Shown here: piece by piece, positions 16,922 to 26,834 of the stretch
How positions within the stretch are numbered: position 1 is the stretch's first letter
Layout of the letters: every line of letters starts with the position of its first letter
NCBI RefSeq assembly: GCF_036880965.1
Contig: NZ_JBAJMV010000007.1
Span: forward strand, 378,882-442,881
Direction of reading: 5' to 3'
DNA: 64,000 nt
DNA from: JAUASW01 sp036880965
Lineage (GTDB): Bacteria; Pseudomonadota; Gammaproteobacteria; Burkholderiales; Burkholderiaceae_C
The notes under the pieces: generated by a model
The model's input: only the letters and a program-made list of their open reading frames with translations
Told to the model about the DNA's origin: nothing
The model's database searches: none
Translations under genes and position numbers: made by a program

Positions 16922-18147
16922 TTGCTGTCGTCCTTGTTCGCGTTCTTGGCGCGGGTGACGACGGCGTCGCCTGCCTTCAGCTTGCCGCTGACCAGCTCGG
17001 TGTAGCGGGTGTTGGACAGGCCCACCGTCACCTCGGTCGGCTGCGGCTTGCCCTGGGCATCCAGCGTGTAGACCTTGTGGACCCGCACGCCGCCGCGCAA
17101 CTGGTTGAGCACGCCGTCGTCATTCGATGCCGCGGCTACGGCCGACGCTGCGGCAGCGGAAGCCACCGCCGATGCGCCTGACGCCGGCTTGGCCGCAGCC
17201 ATCGCGTCTTCATCCGGGCGGAAACGCAGCGCCGCCGTCGGCACGCGCAGCACCTGCGGCTTGGTGGCGACGACGATGCGGGCCTGCGCCGTCATGCCGG
17301 GCTTGAGCAGGCCGTCGCGGTTGTCCACGTCCACGATCACGGCATAGGTGACGATGCCCTGCTGATTGGTCGCCCCCAGGCGCACCTGGCGGACCTTGCC
17401 TTCGAACTCGCGCTCCGAGAAGGCATCGACCGAGAAGCGCACCGGCCGGCCTTCGCGGATCATGCCCACGTCAGCCTCGCTCACGTTGACGCCCACTTCC
17501 ATCAAGGCCAGGTCACGGGCAATCTGGAACAGCTCGGGCGTCTGGAAACTGGCGGCCACGGTCTGGCCCACGTCCACGCTGCGCTTGATCACCACGCCGT
17601 CCACCGGCGAAACAACGGTGCAGCGGGCCACGTCGTTCTCGGCCGCCTCGACCTGGCCGCGCGCGGCGTTCACGTCGGCGCGCGCCATGTCCAGCTCGCG
17701 CCGGCTCTGGTCGCTCTGGGCCGCACCAATGAAGCCTTGTGCCGCCAACTTTTCGTTGCGCTCATGACTGCCGGCGGCAAAGGCCACGCGGGCTTCGGCC
17801 GAAACGAGCTGCGCTCGCGCCTGGCGCAGGCGGGCTTGATACGGCGTGTCGTCCAGGCGCAAGAGAATCTGGCCTTTCTTCACGCGGTCATTGAAGTCGG
17901 CCTTGCGCTCCATGACCGTGCCATTGACAGCCGCACCGACGACGACGAGCCCGATGGCCTGCAAGTTGCCGTTGGCGCTGACCACCTGGGTGATCGGGCC
18001 CTGGTCGATGGTGGCCGTGCGGAATGGCGGCGGCGGTGGCGCCGTGGGATGGCTCTTGCCCCAGGCCCACCAGGCGCCTGCGCCGAGGCCGATGACGACG
18101 GCGGCGATCAGGCCGCGGCGCAGCCTCTGCTTGCTCTTGCTCTGCAT
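16918..18147 (-). CDS. MacA-like periplasmic adaptor subunit
   Basis: 409 aa membrane-fusion protein. N-terminal anchor (LIAAVVIGLGAGAWWAWG), split lipoyl domain (VVSANGNLQAIGLVVVGAAV ... VVSPVDGVVIKRSVDVGQTV), a helical hairpin with coiled-coil character between them, and a beta-barrel domain. An Ala/Ser-rich insertion (SGASAVASAAAASAVAAA) near residue 345 is unusual and looks like a linker expansion. First gene of the export operon; an outer-membrane TolC partner is not in the window. Confidence 0.92.
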   Translation of the reverse strand: MQSKSKQRLRRGLIAAVVIGLGAGAWWAWGKSHPTAPPPPPFRTATIDQGPITQVVSANGNLQAIGLVVVGAAVNGTVMERKADFNDRVKKGQILLRLDDTPYQARLRQARAQLVSAEARVAFAAGSHERNEKLAAQGFIGAAQSDQSRRELDMARADVNAARGQVEAAENDVARCTVVSPVDGVVIKRSVDVGQTVAASFQTPELFQIARDLALMEVGVNVSEADVGMIREGRPVRFSVDAFSEREFEGKVRQVRLGATNQQGIVTYAVIVDVDNRDGLLKPGMTAQARIVVATKPQVLRVPTAALRFRPDEDAMAAAKPASGASAVASAAAASAVAAASNDDGVLNQLRGGVRVHKVYTLDAQGKPQPTEVTVGLSNTRYTELVSGKLKAGDAVVTRAKNANKDDSK

Positions 18148-18248
18148 TGTCCGGTTCTCCTCCGAAGGGCCCTCCAGGGCCGCGGCGCATGGTACTCCGG
18201 GGAAGGCATGGCGCCGGATGAGGAAACTCACCCCTTACCATCCCGACC

Positions 18249-20243
18249 ATGACATCGTTGGAACTCGTCCTGCTCTACCTGGTCGCCGCCGTGGCCGGCG
18301 TGGTGCTGTGCCGTTCCTTGAAGCTGCCGCCCATGCTGGGCTACCTGGCGGTCGGCGTGCTGATCGGCCCCAATGCGCTGGCTTTTGCCAAGGACACCGC
18401 TGGCGTGCGCTACCTGGCCGAGTTCGGCGTGGTGTTCTTGATGTTCGTCATCGGGCTCGAGTTCAACCTGCCCAAATTGCGCTCGATGCGGGCGATGGTG
18501 TTTGGCCTGGGCCTGGCACAGGTGTTGGTCACCATCGTCGGTGCGGTGATCGGCAACGTGATGCTGGAATGGAGCTTCGCGCTGCTGGGCATTCAATGGC
18601 AGCTTGGCTGGCAGGGTGCACTGGTGCTGGGCGCCGCCATGGCCATGAGCTCCACGGCCATCGTCGTGAAGCTGATGGCTGAACGGCTGGAGCTGGAAAG
18701 CGAGCATGGAAGGCGCGTGGTCAGCGTGCTGCTGTTCCAGGATCTGGCCGTGGTGCCGCTGCTGGTGCTGATACCAGCCTTGAACAGCGAAGGTACGGTG
18801 ATGCTGCAGTCGCTGGGCTGGGCTGGGCTCAAGGCCGTGGTGCTCCTGGGCATCCTGCTGTGGGGCGGGCAGAAGGCCATGCGCTGGTGGCTTACGCTGG
18901 TGGCCCGGCGCAAGAGCGAAGAGCTGTTCATGCTCAACCTGCTCCTTGTCACCCTGGGCCTGGCGTGGATGACCGAACACGCCGGGCTGTCGCTGGCGCT
19001 GGGCGCCTTCGTCGCCGGCATGTTGATCGCCGAAACCGAATACAAGCACCAGGTGGAGACCGACATCCGGCCTTTCCACGACGTGCTCCTGGGCCTGTTC
19101 TTCATCACCATAGGCATGAAGCTCGACTGGCGGCCGGTGGCCGAGCAGCTACCCCTGGTCTTGCTACTGACGCTGCTGCCCGTCGCGACCAAGGCAGGCC
19201 TGATCGCCTTGCTGGCCAAGTTGCTGCGCGCACCCACAGGCACCGCGCTGCGCACCGGCCTCTACCTGGCGCAGGCCGGCGAGTTCGGCTTTGTGTTGCT
19301 GACGCTCGGCGCCCAGCATCAGCTGATCTCGCCGCAGTGGGTGAGCCCGGTACTGGCCAGCATGGTCTTGTCGATGCTGGCCTCGCCCTTCCTGATCATG
19401 TACAGCAACCGCATCGTGATGAAGCTCTCCAGCAGCGACTGGATGATGCAGTCGCTGCAGTTGACGACCATCGCCAAGAAGTCGATCAAGACCGAGGCCC
19501 ACGTGATCATCTGCGGCTACGGCCGCAGCGGCCAGAACCTGGCGCGGCTGCTGGACACCGAGCACATTCCCTACATGGCGCTGGACCTGGACCCCGACCG
19601 GGTGCGCCAGGCCGCGGCAGCGGGCCAGAGCGTGGTCTTCGGCGACGCTGCCAAGCTGCAAAGCCTGATGGCGGCGGGCCTGGCGCGCGCAAGCGCCGTC
19701 GTGGTGTCCTATCCCGACACGCCTTCGGCGCTGAAGATCCTGCACCTGGTCCAGGCCCATGCGCCGCAGGTGCCGGTGGTGGTCCGCACCATCGACGACA
19801 GCGACCTCGAGCGCCTGCGCGCCGCCGGTGCTACCGAGGTGGTGCCTGAAGCCATCGAGGGCTCGCTGATGCTGGCCAGCCATGCGCTGGCCCTGGTCGG
19901 CGTGCCGATGCGCCGCGTGATCCGCCTGACCCGCGATGCACGGGATGCCCGCTACGGCCTCCTGCGCGGCTACTTCCATGGCGCTGACGACGACGGCATC
20001 GAGGAGCGGGCGCAGGTGCGCTTGCGCAGCGTCACCCTGCCGCAAGCCAGCCCCCATGCCGGCGAGAAGCTCGGTGACCTGGCCCTGCATGCGGTCGGTG
20101 TCTCGGTGGTCTCGTTGCGCCGTGCCGGTGGCGCCGTGTTGCAGGCAGCTGACGAACTGGCCCTTCGACCTGGCGACACCCTGGTCCTGTCGGGCGTCAA
20201 CGAGGCGCTGGCACTGGCGGAAGAGAAGCTGCTGACGGCTTGA
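18249..20243 (+). CDS. CPA2 cation:proton antiporter with RCK domains (Kef type)
   Basis: 664 aa. About 12 membrane helices fill residues 1-390 (LELVLLYLVAAVAGVVL, VGVLIGPNAL, FVAGMLIAETEYKHQVE). A TrkA-N/RCK nucleotide-binding domain follows (HVIICGYGRSGQNLARLL near residue 420) and a C-terminal RCK-C domain. Kef proteins are K+ efflux systems; YbaL is a close alternative. No KefF/KefG ancillary gene is adjacent. Confidence 0.92.
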   Translation: MTSLELVLLYLVAAVAGVVLCRSLKLPPMLGYLAVGVLIGPNALAFAKDTAGVRYLAEFGVVFLMFVIGLEFNLPKLRSMRAMVFGLGLAQVLVTIVGAVIGNVMLEWSFALLGIQWQLGWQGALVLGAAMAMSSTAIVVKLMAERLELESEHGRRVVSVLLFQDLAVVPLLVLIPALNSEGTVMLQSLGWAGLKAVVLLGILLWGGQKAMRWWLTLVARRKSEELFMLNLLLVTLGLAWMTEHAGLSLALGAFVAGMLIAETEYKHQVETDIRPFHDVLLGLFFITIGMKLDWRPVAEQLPLVLLLTLLPVATKAGLIALLAKLLRAPTGTALRTGLYLAQAGEFGFVLLTLGAQHQLISPQWVSPVLASMVLSMLASPFLIMYSNRIVMKLSSSDWMMQSLQLTTIAKKSIKTEAHVIICGYGRSGQNLARLLDTEHIPYMALDLDPDRVRQAAAAGQSVVFGDAAKLQSLMAAGLARASAVVVSYPDTPSALKILHLVQAHAPQVPVVVRTIDDSDLERLRAAGATEVVPEAIEGSLMLASHALALVGVPMRRVIRLTRDARDARYGLLRGYFHGADDDGIEERAQVRLRSVTLPQASPHAGEKLGDLALHAVGVSVVSLRRAGGAVLQAADELALRPGDTLVLSGVNEALALAEEKLLTA

Positions 20244-20342
20244 GGGCTTGTCTGAGCCGCGGGAGACAGCCTGCCGCCTCGGCGACAGGCGGCGCGGCGA
20301 GCTTGGTTCACACTCGGGTCACGCCAAGATCAGGAGTGCCTC

Positions 20343-21611
20343 ATGACCATGAACTTCGACTACAGCCCCAAGGTCCAGCAGATGCGCGAACGCCTGCTGG
20401 CCTTCATGGATCAGCACGTCTATCCCAACGAACGCCGCTTCCATGAAGAGATCGCCGCCAACCGCGCCAAGGGCAATGCCTGGGTGCCGACCACGGTGAT
20501 CGAGGAGCTCAAGCCGCTGGCCCGCGCCGCCGGCCTGTGGAACCTGTTCCTGCCCAAGTCCAGCCGCGCGCCGGAAGGGCTGTCCAATCTCGAATACGCG
20601 CCGCTGTGCGAGATCATGGGCCGCGTCTCCTGGGCGCCCGAGATCTTCAATTGCTCGGCACCCGACACCGGCAATATGGAAACGCTGGAGCGCTATGCCT
20701 CCGAGTCGCTGAAGGACCAATGGCTGGAGCCGCTCCTGAAGGGCGAGATCCGCTCGGCCTTCCTGATGACCGAGCCCGCCGTGGCTTCGTCGGATGCCAC
20801 CAATATCGAATGCCGCATCGAGCGGGATGGCGACGAGTACGTGATCAACGGCCGCAAGTGGTGGTCCTCCGGCGCCGGTGACCCGCGCTGCGCCGTCTAC
20901 ATCGTGATGGGCAAGACCAATCCGGAAGCCGGGCGGCACGAGCAGCAGTCGATGATCGTGGTGCCGGCCAATGCGCCGGGCATCACCGTGATCCGTCCCT
21001 TGAGCGTGTTTGGCTATGACGACGCGCCGCACGGCCACATGGAAGTCGAGCTGAAGAATGTGCGCGTGCCAGCCTCCAACATCCTGCTCGGCGAAGGTCG
21101 TGGATTCGAGATCGCACAAGGGCGCCTCGGCCCCGGCCGCATCCACCACTGCATGCGCTCCATCGGCGCGGCCGAGCGCGCGCTGGGCCTGATGTGCGAG
21201 CGCGCGATCAGCCGCGTGGCCTTTGGCAAGACCATCGCCCAGCAGACGGTGACGCAGGAGCGCATCGCCGAATCGCGCTGCAGCATCGAGCAGGCACGCC
21301 TCTTGACGCTGAAGGCCGCCTACATGATGGACACGGTGGGCAACAAGGTCGCCAAGGCCGAGATCGCGATGATCAAGATCGTCGCGCCCAATATGGCGCT
21401 GAAGGTGATCGACTGGGCCATCCAGGTCTATGGCGGCATGGGCGTGTCGGACGACACGCCGCTGGCCATGATGTGGGCGCACCAGCGCACGCTGCGCCTG
21501 GCCGACGGCCCGGACGAAGTGCACCGCAACTCGCTGGCCAAGCTGGAACTGGCCAGCCACATGAAACTGCCCGCCGACAAGGTGCAGATGCCGGTGACGC
21601 GAGGCTCCTGA
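20343..21611 (+). CDS. Acyl-CoA dehydrogenase family protein
   Basis: 422 aa FAD enzyme. Family signatures: AFLMTEPAVASSDATNIE (substrate/FAD loop), INGRKWWSSGAGDPRC and the C-terminal QVYGGMGVSDDTPLAMMWAHQ with the arginine-rich end. Length and INGRKWW pattern fit the ACAD10/11-like branch. It is not next to other beta-oxidation genes, so the acyl substrate is open. Confidence 0.92.
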   Translation: MTMNFDYSPKVQQMRERLLAFMDQHVYPNERRFHEEIAANRAKGNAWVPTTVIEELKPLARAAGLWNLFLPKSSRAPEGLSNLEYAPLCEIMGRVSWAPEIFNCSAPDTGNMETLERYASESLKDQWLEPLLKGEIRSAFLMTEPAVASSDATNIECRIERDGDEYVINGRKWWSSGAGDPRCAVYIVMGKTNPEAGRHEQQSMIVVPANAPGITVIRPLSVFGYDDAPHGHMEVELKNVRVPASNILLGEGRGFEIAQGRLGPGRIHHCMRSIGAAERALGLMCERAISRVAFGKTIAQQTVTQERIAESRCSIEQARLLTLKAAYMMDTVGNKVAKAEIAMIKIVAPNMALKVIDWAIQVYGGMGVSDDTPLAMMWAHQRTLRLADGPDEVHRNSLAKLELASHMKLPADKVQMPVTRGS

Positions 21612-21632
21612 AGCCCGCCGCCTTCCAAGTCT

Positions 21633-22013
21633 CTACTCGGGCATCACCAGCGCCAGCTGCAAGGGCGCGCGGTGAGCCCCGGCCGGCGCCGGGCTCAAAC
21701 GCCCGCGCAAACCCATGCGCTGGCCCACGCGCTTGCTGAGCTGCGCATGGCGCCGGGCGTCGGCCAATATCAGCACGCGCTGCACCTGCTTGATCGCCTT
21801 CGCATCGGCCTGCTCGCGGCCGGCCGTCATGCAGGCTGGCTGGGTGAGCACCAGCACCAGGGCCTCTTCGCCAGGGGCTTTGCCGGCCACCTTCTCCAGG
21901 CGGCCGCCGATGCTGGAGATGGCCGGGCCATAGGCCAGGCAACGCGGCGGGGCAGCTTGCGCCGCCACGGGCAGGCTCACGAGCGCCAGCAAGAGCAGGG
22001 TGCGCAGATTCAT
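21633..22013 (-). CDS. Secreted DUF4431-like protein
   Basis: 126 aa with a clear signal peptide (MNLRTLLLLALVSLPVAAQA). The mature part has the pattern CLAYGPAISSIGGRLEKV, a conserved Cys (QPACM), then IKQVQRVLILAD and VGQRMGLRGRL near the end. This resembles the DUF4431 order (C-Y-x-P, G-x-L, PxC, vQL, V-x-G-x-L). It lies convergent to the acyl-CoA dehydrogenase and divergent from the kdp operon. Function unknown. Confidence 0.7.
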   Translation of the reverse strand: MNLRTLLLLALVSLPVAAQAAPPRCLAYGPAISSIGGRLEKVAGKAPGEEALVLVLTQPACMTAGREQADAKAIKQVQRVLILADARRHAQLSKRVGQRMGLRGRLSPAPAGAHRAPLQLALVMPE

Positions 22014-22143
22014 GCCCGGCATCCTAGCCGCCGCCACGCAAGTCTTTACAGCTTCTTGATACCGCCCGCCCGGCTCTCGACAACAAGTTGAGACGGCCCT
22101 GCCTAAGCTCTGCTGCATCGCAACAAACGCGTTGGAGAAAGCC

Positions 22144-22236
22144 ATGGACTGGCTGTACCTGGGCCTCGCCGCCCTGCTATTCGCCCTGCTGGTCGGCCTG
22201 GCCGAAGCCAGCCAGCGGCTGGAGGTCAAGCAATGA
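22144..22236 (+). CDS. 30-aa membrane peptide in front of kdpF
   Basis: One hydrophobic helix (MDWLYLGLAALLFALLVGLA) followed by a short charged tail ending EVKQ. Preceded by a good ribosome site (TTGGAGAAAGCC). Its TGA overlaps the kdpF ATG by 4 bp, so the two small proteins are coupled. Similar short ORFs precede kdpF in some betaproteobacteria; it may be a KdpF-like stabilising subunit, which is inference. Confidence 0.7.
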   Translation: MDWLYLGLAALLFALLVGLAEASQRLEVKQ

Positions 22237-22331
22237 ATTCCCTTGCTGTTCTTTACTGGGCCTGCGGTCTCGCGACCGGCGGGCTGTTCGTCTACCTGGT
22301 CGTCGCGCTGTGGCGCGCCGAGGAGCTCTGA
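22233..22331 (+). CDS. kdpF: K+-transporting ATPase subunit KdpF
   Basis: 32 aa single-span protein. The hydrophobic segment with GLFVYLVVALWRAEEL at the C-terminus is the family pattern. KdpF stabilises the KdpABC complex in the inner membrane. It ends 3 bp before kdpA. Confidence 0.88.
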   Translation: MNSLAVLYWACGLATGGLFVYLVVALWRAEEL

Positions 22332-22334
22332 ATC

Positions 22335-24128
22335 ATGGGCACCCTTGCCTGGACCCAACTGGCGCTCTACATGGGCGTGCTTCTGCTGCTGGCCTGGCCG
22401 CTGTCGCGCTGGCTGAGCAAGGTCGCCACCGGCCGGCTGCCCGGCTGGATGCTGGCCACCGAGCGCGGCCTCCTGCGCCTGGCCGGCGTCAAAGCCGATG
22501 AAGGCATGGGCTGGAAGCGCTATGCCGTGGCCCTGCTGGTCTTCAACTTCATCGGTGTGCTTGTGGTCTACGGGCTGCAGCGCTTCCAGCATCTCTTGCC
22601 GCTGAACCCGCAAGGCATGGGAGCGATCTCGGCGGACTCGGCCTTCAACACCGCCATCAGCTTCGTCACCAACACGAACTGGCAGGGCTATGGCGGCGAG
22701 TCGACGATGAGCTACCTGACCCAGATGCTGGCGCTGACGGTGCAGAACTTCGTGTCCGCCGCCACCGGCATTGCGGTCGTGTTCGCCCTGATCCGCGGCT
22801 TCGCCGGCAAGGCCTTGAGCGACATCGGCAACTTCTGGACCGACATGAGCCGCATCACCCTGTGGGTGCTGCTGCCGATCTCCTTCGTCATGGCCGTGTT
22901 CCTGGTCGGCCAGGGCGTGGTGCAGAACTTCGACGCCTACAAGGATGTGACGACGCTGGAAGTTAACAACTACCAGACGCCCAAGCTCGGCACGGACGGC
23001 CAGCCCTTGAAGGATGAGAAGGGTCAGGTCGTGACCGAGGACGCCTCGACGCCGACCCAGCAGCTGGCCATGGGCCCGGTCGCTTCGCAGGAAGCGATCA
23101 AGATGCTGGGCACCAATGGCGGCGGCTTCTTCAATGCCAACTCGGCCCATCCGTACGAGAACCCCACGCCGCTGTCCAACTTCGTGCAGATGCTGGCGAT
23201 CTTCCTGATCCCGGCGGCCCTGTGCTTCACCTTCGGCCAGATGATCGGCGACGGCCGCCAGGGCATGGCCGTGCTGGCCGCGATGAGCGTGCTCTTCTTC
23301 GCCGGCGTGATCACTGCGACGACGGCCGAGCAGGCCGGCAATCCGGCATTCACTTCCCTGGCGGTCGACCAGCAGATGAGCAGTCTGCAGGCCGGCGGCA
23401 ACATGGAAGGCAAGGAAGCCCGCTTCGGCATCACGACGAGCTCGCTGTTCGCCGTGATCACGACGGCCGCCTCCTGCGGCGCCGTCAACACCATGCACGA
23501 CTCCATGACGCCGCTGGGTGGCATGGTGCCCCTGGTGATGATGCAGCTGGGTGAAGTGGTGTTCGGCGGTGTCGGCACGGGCCTCTACGGCATGCTGATC
23601 TTCGCCCTGCTGGCGGTCTTCATCGCCGGCCTGATGATTGGCCGCACGCCCGAGTACCTGGGCAAGAAGATCGAGCCCTTCGAGATGAAGATGATCTCGA
23701 TCGCCATCCTGGTGACGCCGCTGGTCGTGCTGACCGGCACGGCCATCGCGGTGCTTGCGGCAGACGGCAAGGCCGGCATCCTGAACCCCGGCGCCCATGG
23801 CTTCTCCGAGATCCTGTATGCGCTGACCTCGGCCGGCAACAACAACGGCAGCGCCTTCGCCGGCCTGTCCGCCAACACGCCCTTCTACAACACGCTGCTG
23901 GGCATCGTGATGTGGATAGGCCGCTTCGGCGTGATCGTGCCGGTGCTGGCGATTGCCGGCAGCCTGGGTGCCAAGAAGCGCATCCCGGTTGGCAACGGCA
24001 CCCTGCCCACGCATGGCCCGCTGTTCATCGTGCTCTTGATCGGCACGGTGCTGCTGGTCGGCCTCCTGAACTATGTCCCGGCGCTGGCGCTCGGCCCCAT
24101 CGTCGAGCAGCTGCAGCTCTGGAAGTGA
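22335..24128 (+). CDS. kdpA: K+-transporting ATPase subunit A
   Basis: 597 aa channel-like subunit of the high-affinity Kdp pump, with about ten membrane helices. The selectivity-filter loops are recognisable (NTAISFVTNTNWQGYGGE, MLGTNGGGFFNANSAHPYEN, TTAASCGAVNTMHDS, TSAGNNNGSAFAG). Length is slightly above E. coli KdpA (557) because of an extra extracytoplasmic segment around residues 195-250 with the stretch TDGQPLKDEKGQVVTEDAST. Confidence 0.97.
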   Translation: MGTLAWTQLALYMGVLLLLAWPLSRWLSKVATGRLPGWMLATERGLLRLAGVKADEGMGWKRYAVALLVFNFIGVLVVYGLQRFQHLLPLNPQGMGAISADSAFNTAISFVTNTNWQGYGGESTMSYLTQMLALTVQNFVSAATGIAVVFALIRGFAGKALSDIGNFWTDMSRITLWVLLPISFVMAVFLVGQGVVQNFDAYKDVTTLEVNNYQTPKLGTDGQPLKDEKGQVVTEDASTPTQQLAMGPVASQEAIKMLGTNGGGFFNANSAHPYENPTPLSNFVQMLAIFLIPAALCFTFGQMIGDGRQGMAVLAAMSVLFFAGVITATTAEQAGNPAFTSLAVDQQMSSLQAGGNMEGKEARFGITTSSLFAVITTAASCGAVNTMHDSMTPLGGMVPLVMMQLGEVVFGGVGTGLYGMLIFALLAVFIAGLMIGRTPEYLGKKIEPFEMKMISIAILVTPLVVLTGTAIAVLAADGKAGILNPGAHGFSEILYALTSAGNNNGSAFAGLSANTPFYNTLLGIVMWIGRFGVIVPVLAIAGSLGAKKRIPVGNGTLPTHGPLFIVLLIGTVLLVGLLNYVPALALGPIVEQLQLWK

Positions 24129-24136
24129 TCGTCATC

Positions 24137-26224
24137 ATGAAAACCAATCTTCCCCTGTTCGACCCGCAGCTGGTCAAGCCGGCCCTGGTCCAGTCCTTCG
24201 TCAAGCTGAGTCCGCAAGCGCAATGGCGCAACCCGGTGATGTTTGTCGTCTACATCGGCAGCCTGCTGACCACCGGCCTGTTCGTCGCCAGCCTGTTCGA
24301 TGCCAGCTATGCCGGCACCGAAGGCCGCGCCTTCATCCTGGCCATCTCGCTGTGGCTGTGGTTCACGGTGCTGTTCGCCAACTTCGCCGAGGCGCTGGCC
24401 GAGGGCCGCTCCAAGGCCCAGGCGGCCTCGCTGCGCGGCCTGAAGGCCCGCACCTGGGCCAAGAAGCTGCATGAGCCCAAGCATGGTGCCCAGTGGCACC
24501 CGCAGCCCTCCGACGAACTGCGCAAGGGCGACACCGTGCTGATCGAGGCCGGCGACATGGTGCCGCTGGATGGCGTCGTGATCGAAGGCGTGGCCTCGGT
24601 GGACGAGAGCGCCATCACCGGCGAATCGGCACCGGTGATCCGCGAATCGGGCGGCGACTTCTCGGCCGTCACCGGCGGCACCCGCGTGCTGTCCGACTGG
24701 CTGGTGGTGCGCGTGGCGGTCAACCCGGGCGAGTCCTTCCTCGACCGCATGATCGCCATGGTCGAAGGCGCCAAGCGCCAGAAGACGCCCAACGAGATCG
24801 CGCTGACCATCCTCTTGATCGCGCTGACGCTGGTGTTCCTGGTCGTCACGGCCACGCTCCTGCCCTACTCGATCTTCAGCGTCGAGGCGGCCGGTGCGGG
24901 CACGGTGGTGACGGTCACGGCCCTGGTGTCGCTGCTGGTCTGCCTGATCCCGACCACCATCGGCGGCCTGCTCTCGGCCATCGGCGTGGCCGGCATGAGC
25001 CGCATGATGCAGGCCAATGTGATCGCCACCTCGGGCCGCGCGGTCGAAGCCGCCGGCGACGTGGACGTGCTGCTGCTGGACAAGACCGGCACGATCACCC
25101 TGGGGAATAGGCAGGCAGCAAGCATGCTGCCAGCGCCAGGCGTATCGGAGCAGCAGCTGGCCGACGCGGCGCAACTCGCTTCGCTGGCCGACGAGACGCC
25201 CGAAGGCCGCAGCATCGTGGTGCTGGCCAAGACCCGCTTCGGCCTGCGCGAGCGCGACATCACGGCCCTGCAGGCCCACTTCGTCCACTTCTCGGCGCAG
25301 ACGCGCATGAGCGGCGTGGACTTCGGTGACGCCGCAGCCCCCAACCGCAGCATCCGCAAGGGTGCAGGCGAGGCCGTGCGCGCCTGGGTCGAGACCCTGG
25401 GCGGTCGTTTCCCGAGCGAAGTCAATGACGCGGTCGACCAGATCGCCCGCCGCGGCTCCACGCCGCTGGTGGTGGCCGATGGCGCCCGTGTGCTCGGCGT
25501 CGTCGAGTTGAAGGACATCGTCAAGGGCGGCATCAAGGAGCGCTTCGCCGAGCTGCGCCGCATGGGCATCAAGACGGTGATGATCACCGGCGACAACCGC
25601 CTGACGGCTGCGGCCATCGCGGCGGAAGCCGGTGTGGACGACTTCCTCGCCGAAGCCACGCCCGAGGCCAAGCTCAAGCTGATCCGCGACTACCAGGGCG
25701 AAGGCCGCCTGGTGGCCATGACCGGCGACGGCACCAACGACGCGCCCGCTCTGGCCCAGGCCGACGTGGCCGTGGCCATGAACACCGGCACGCAGGCCGC
25801 GAAAGAGGCCGGCAACATGGTCGACCTCGATTCCAACCCGACCAAGCTGCTGGAGATCGTCGAGACCGGCAAGCAGTTGCTGATGACGCGCGGGTCGCTG
25901 ACGACCTTCTCGATCGCCAACGACGTGGCCAAGTACTTCGCCATCATCCCGGCGATGTTCGTGGGCGTCTATCCGCAGCTCTCGGCACTCAACGTGATGG
26001 GCCTGCACAGCCCCACCTCGGCCATCCTGTCGGCGGTGATCTTCAACGCCCTGATCATCATTGCCCTGATCCCGCTGGCCCTGCAAGGCGTGCCCTACCG
26101 TGCCATCGGCGCGGCTGCGCTCCTGCGCCGCAACCTGCTTGTCTACGGCCTCGGCGGCCTGATCGTGCCCTTCATCGGCATCAAGGCGATCGACTGGCTG
26201 CTGGTGGTCCTGCACCTCGTCTGA
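24137..26224 (+). CDS. kdpB: K+-transporting ATPase subunit B
   Basis: 695 aa P-type ATPase. Phosphorylated Asp315 lies in DKTGTITLGNRQA; the actuator motif is TGESAPVIRES, the hinge motif MTGDGTNDAPAL, and the family-specific GGLLSAIGVAGM lies just before the phosphorylation site. ATG 24137 gives the expected N-terminus. It hydrolyses ATP to drive K+ uptake through KdpA. Confidence 0.97.
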   Translation: MKTNLPLFDPQLVKPALVQSFVKLSPQAQWRNPVMFVVYIGSLLTTGLFVASLFDASYAGTEGRAFILAISLWLWFTVLFANFAEALAEGRSKAQAASLRGLKARTWAKKLHEPKHGAQWHPQPSDELRKGDTVLIEAGDMVPLDGVVIEGVASVDESAITGESAPVIRESGGDFSAVTGGTRVLSDWLVVRVAVNPGESFLDRMIAMVEGAKRQKTPNEIALTILLIALTLVFLVVTATLLPYSIFSVEAAGAGTVVTVTALVSLLVCLIPTTIGGLLSAIGVAGMSRMMQANVIATSGRAVEAAGDVDVLLLDKTGTITLGNRQAASMLPAPGVSEQQLADAAQLASLADETPEGRSIVVLAKTRFGLRERDITALQAHFVHFSAQTRMSGVDFGDAAAPNRSIRKGAGEAVRAWVETLGGRFPSEVNDAVDQIARRGSTPLVVADGARVLGVVELKDIVKGGIKERFAELRRMGIKTVMITGDNRLTAAAIAAEAGVDDFLAEATPEAKLKLIRDYQGEGRLVAMTGDGTNDAPALAQADVAVAMNTGTQAAKEAGNMVDLDSNPTKLLEIVETGKQLLMTRGSLTTFSIANDVAKYFAIIPAMFVGVYPQLSALNVMGLHSPTSAILSAVIFNALIIIALIPLALQGVPYRAIGAAALLRRNLLVYGLGGLIVPFIGIKAIDWLLVVLHLV

Positions 26225-26235
26225 GGACATTCATC

Positions 26236-26817
26236 ATGATCAAGACCTATCTCCGTCCCGCCCTCACCACCTTTGTGCTGCTTAGCGCGGTGACCGGCTT
26301 CATCTATCCGATGCTGGTCACCGGTGTCGGCCAGGGCCTGTTCCCGCGGCAGGCGGCCGGCTCGCTGATCGAGCAGGGCGGCAAGGCCGTCGGCTCCGAG
26401 CTGATCGGCCAGAGCTTTACGGCGCCCAAGTACTTCTGGGGTCGTCCGTCGGCCACGGGCCCGATGTCCAACAACGCCGGCGGGTCCTCGGGCTCCAATC
26501 AGGGACCGATCAACCCGGCCCTGGCCGATGCGGTCAAGGGCCGTGTCGAGGCCCTGCGCGCCGCCGACCCGGACAACCAGCTGCCGATTCCGGCCGACCT
26601 GGTCACGGCTTCGGCCAGCGGCCTGGACCCGCACATCACGATGGCGGCTGCCCGCTATCAAGTAGCGCGGGTCGCGCGTGCTCGCGGCCTGTCGGCCGCC
26701 GAGGTGCAACGCCTGATCGACGCCAACACCGAGGGCCGCGACCTGGCCGTGCTCGGCGAGCCGCGCGTCAACGTCCTGAAGCTCAATCTGGCACTCGACG
26801 CGGCCAAGCCCGTCTGA
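26236..26817 (+). CDS. kdpC: K+-transporting ATPase subunit C
   Basis: 193 aa, one N-terminal membrane helix (ALTTFVLLSAVTGFIYPMLV) and a periplasmic domain with SFTAPKYFWGRPSAT, GSNQGPINPAL and SGLDPHITMAAARYQVARVA, all typical of KdpC. It starts 11 bp after kdpB. Confidence 0.97.
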   Translation: MIKTYLRPALTTFVLLSAVTGFIYPMLVTGVGQGLFPRQAAGSLIEQGGKAVGSELIGQSFTAPKYFWGRPSATGPMSNNAGGSSGSNQGPINPALADAVKGRVEALRAADPDNQLPIPADLVTASASGLDPHITMAAARYQVARVARARGLSAAEVQRLIDANTEGRDLAVLGEPRVNVLKLNLALDAAKPV

Positions 26818-26834
26818 GTCCAAGCACCCCTTTC

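Noticed and set aside
21633..24014. 793-codon minus frame across kdpA
   Set aside because: Only its last 126 codons (21633-22013) form a real gene with signal peptide; the remainder is a shadow of kdpFA.
24071..26230. 719-codon minus frame opposite kdpB
   Set aside because: Shadow of kdpB, low-complexity composition, no family features.
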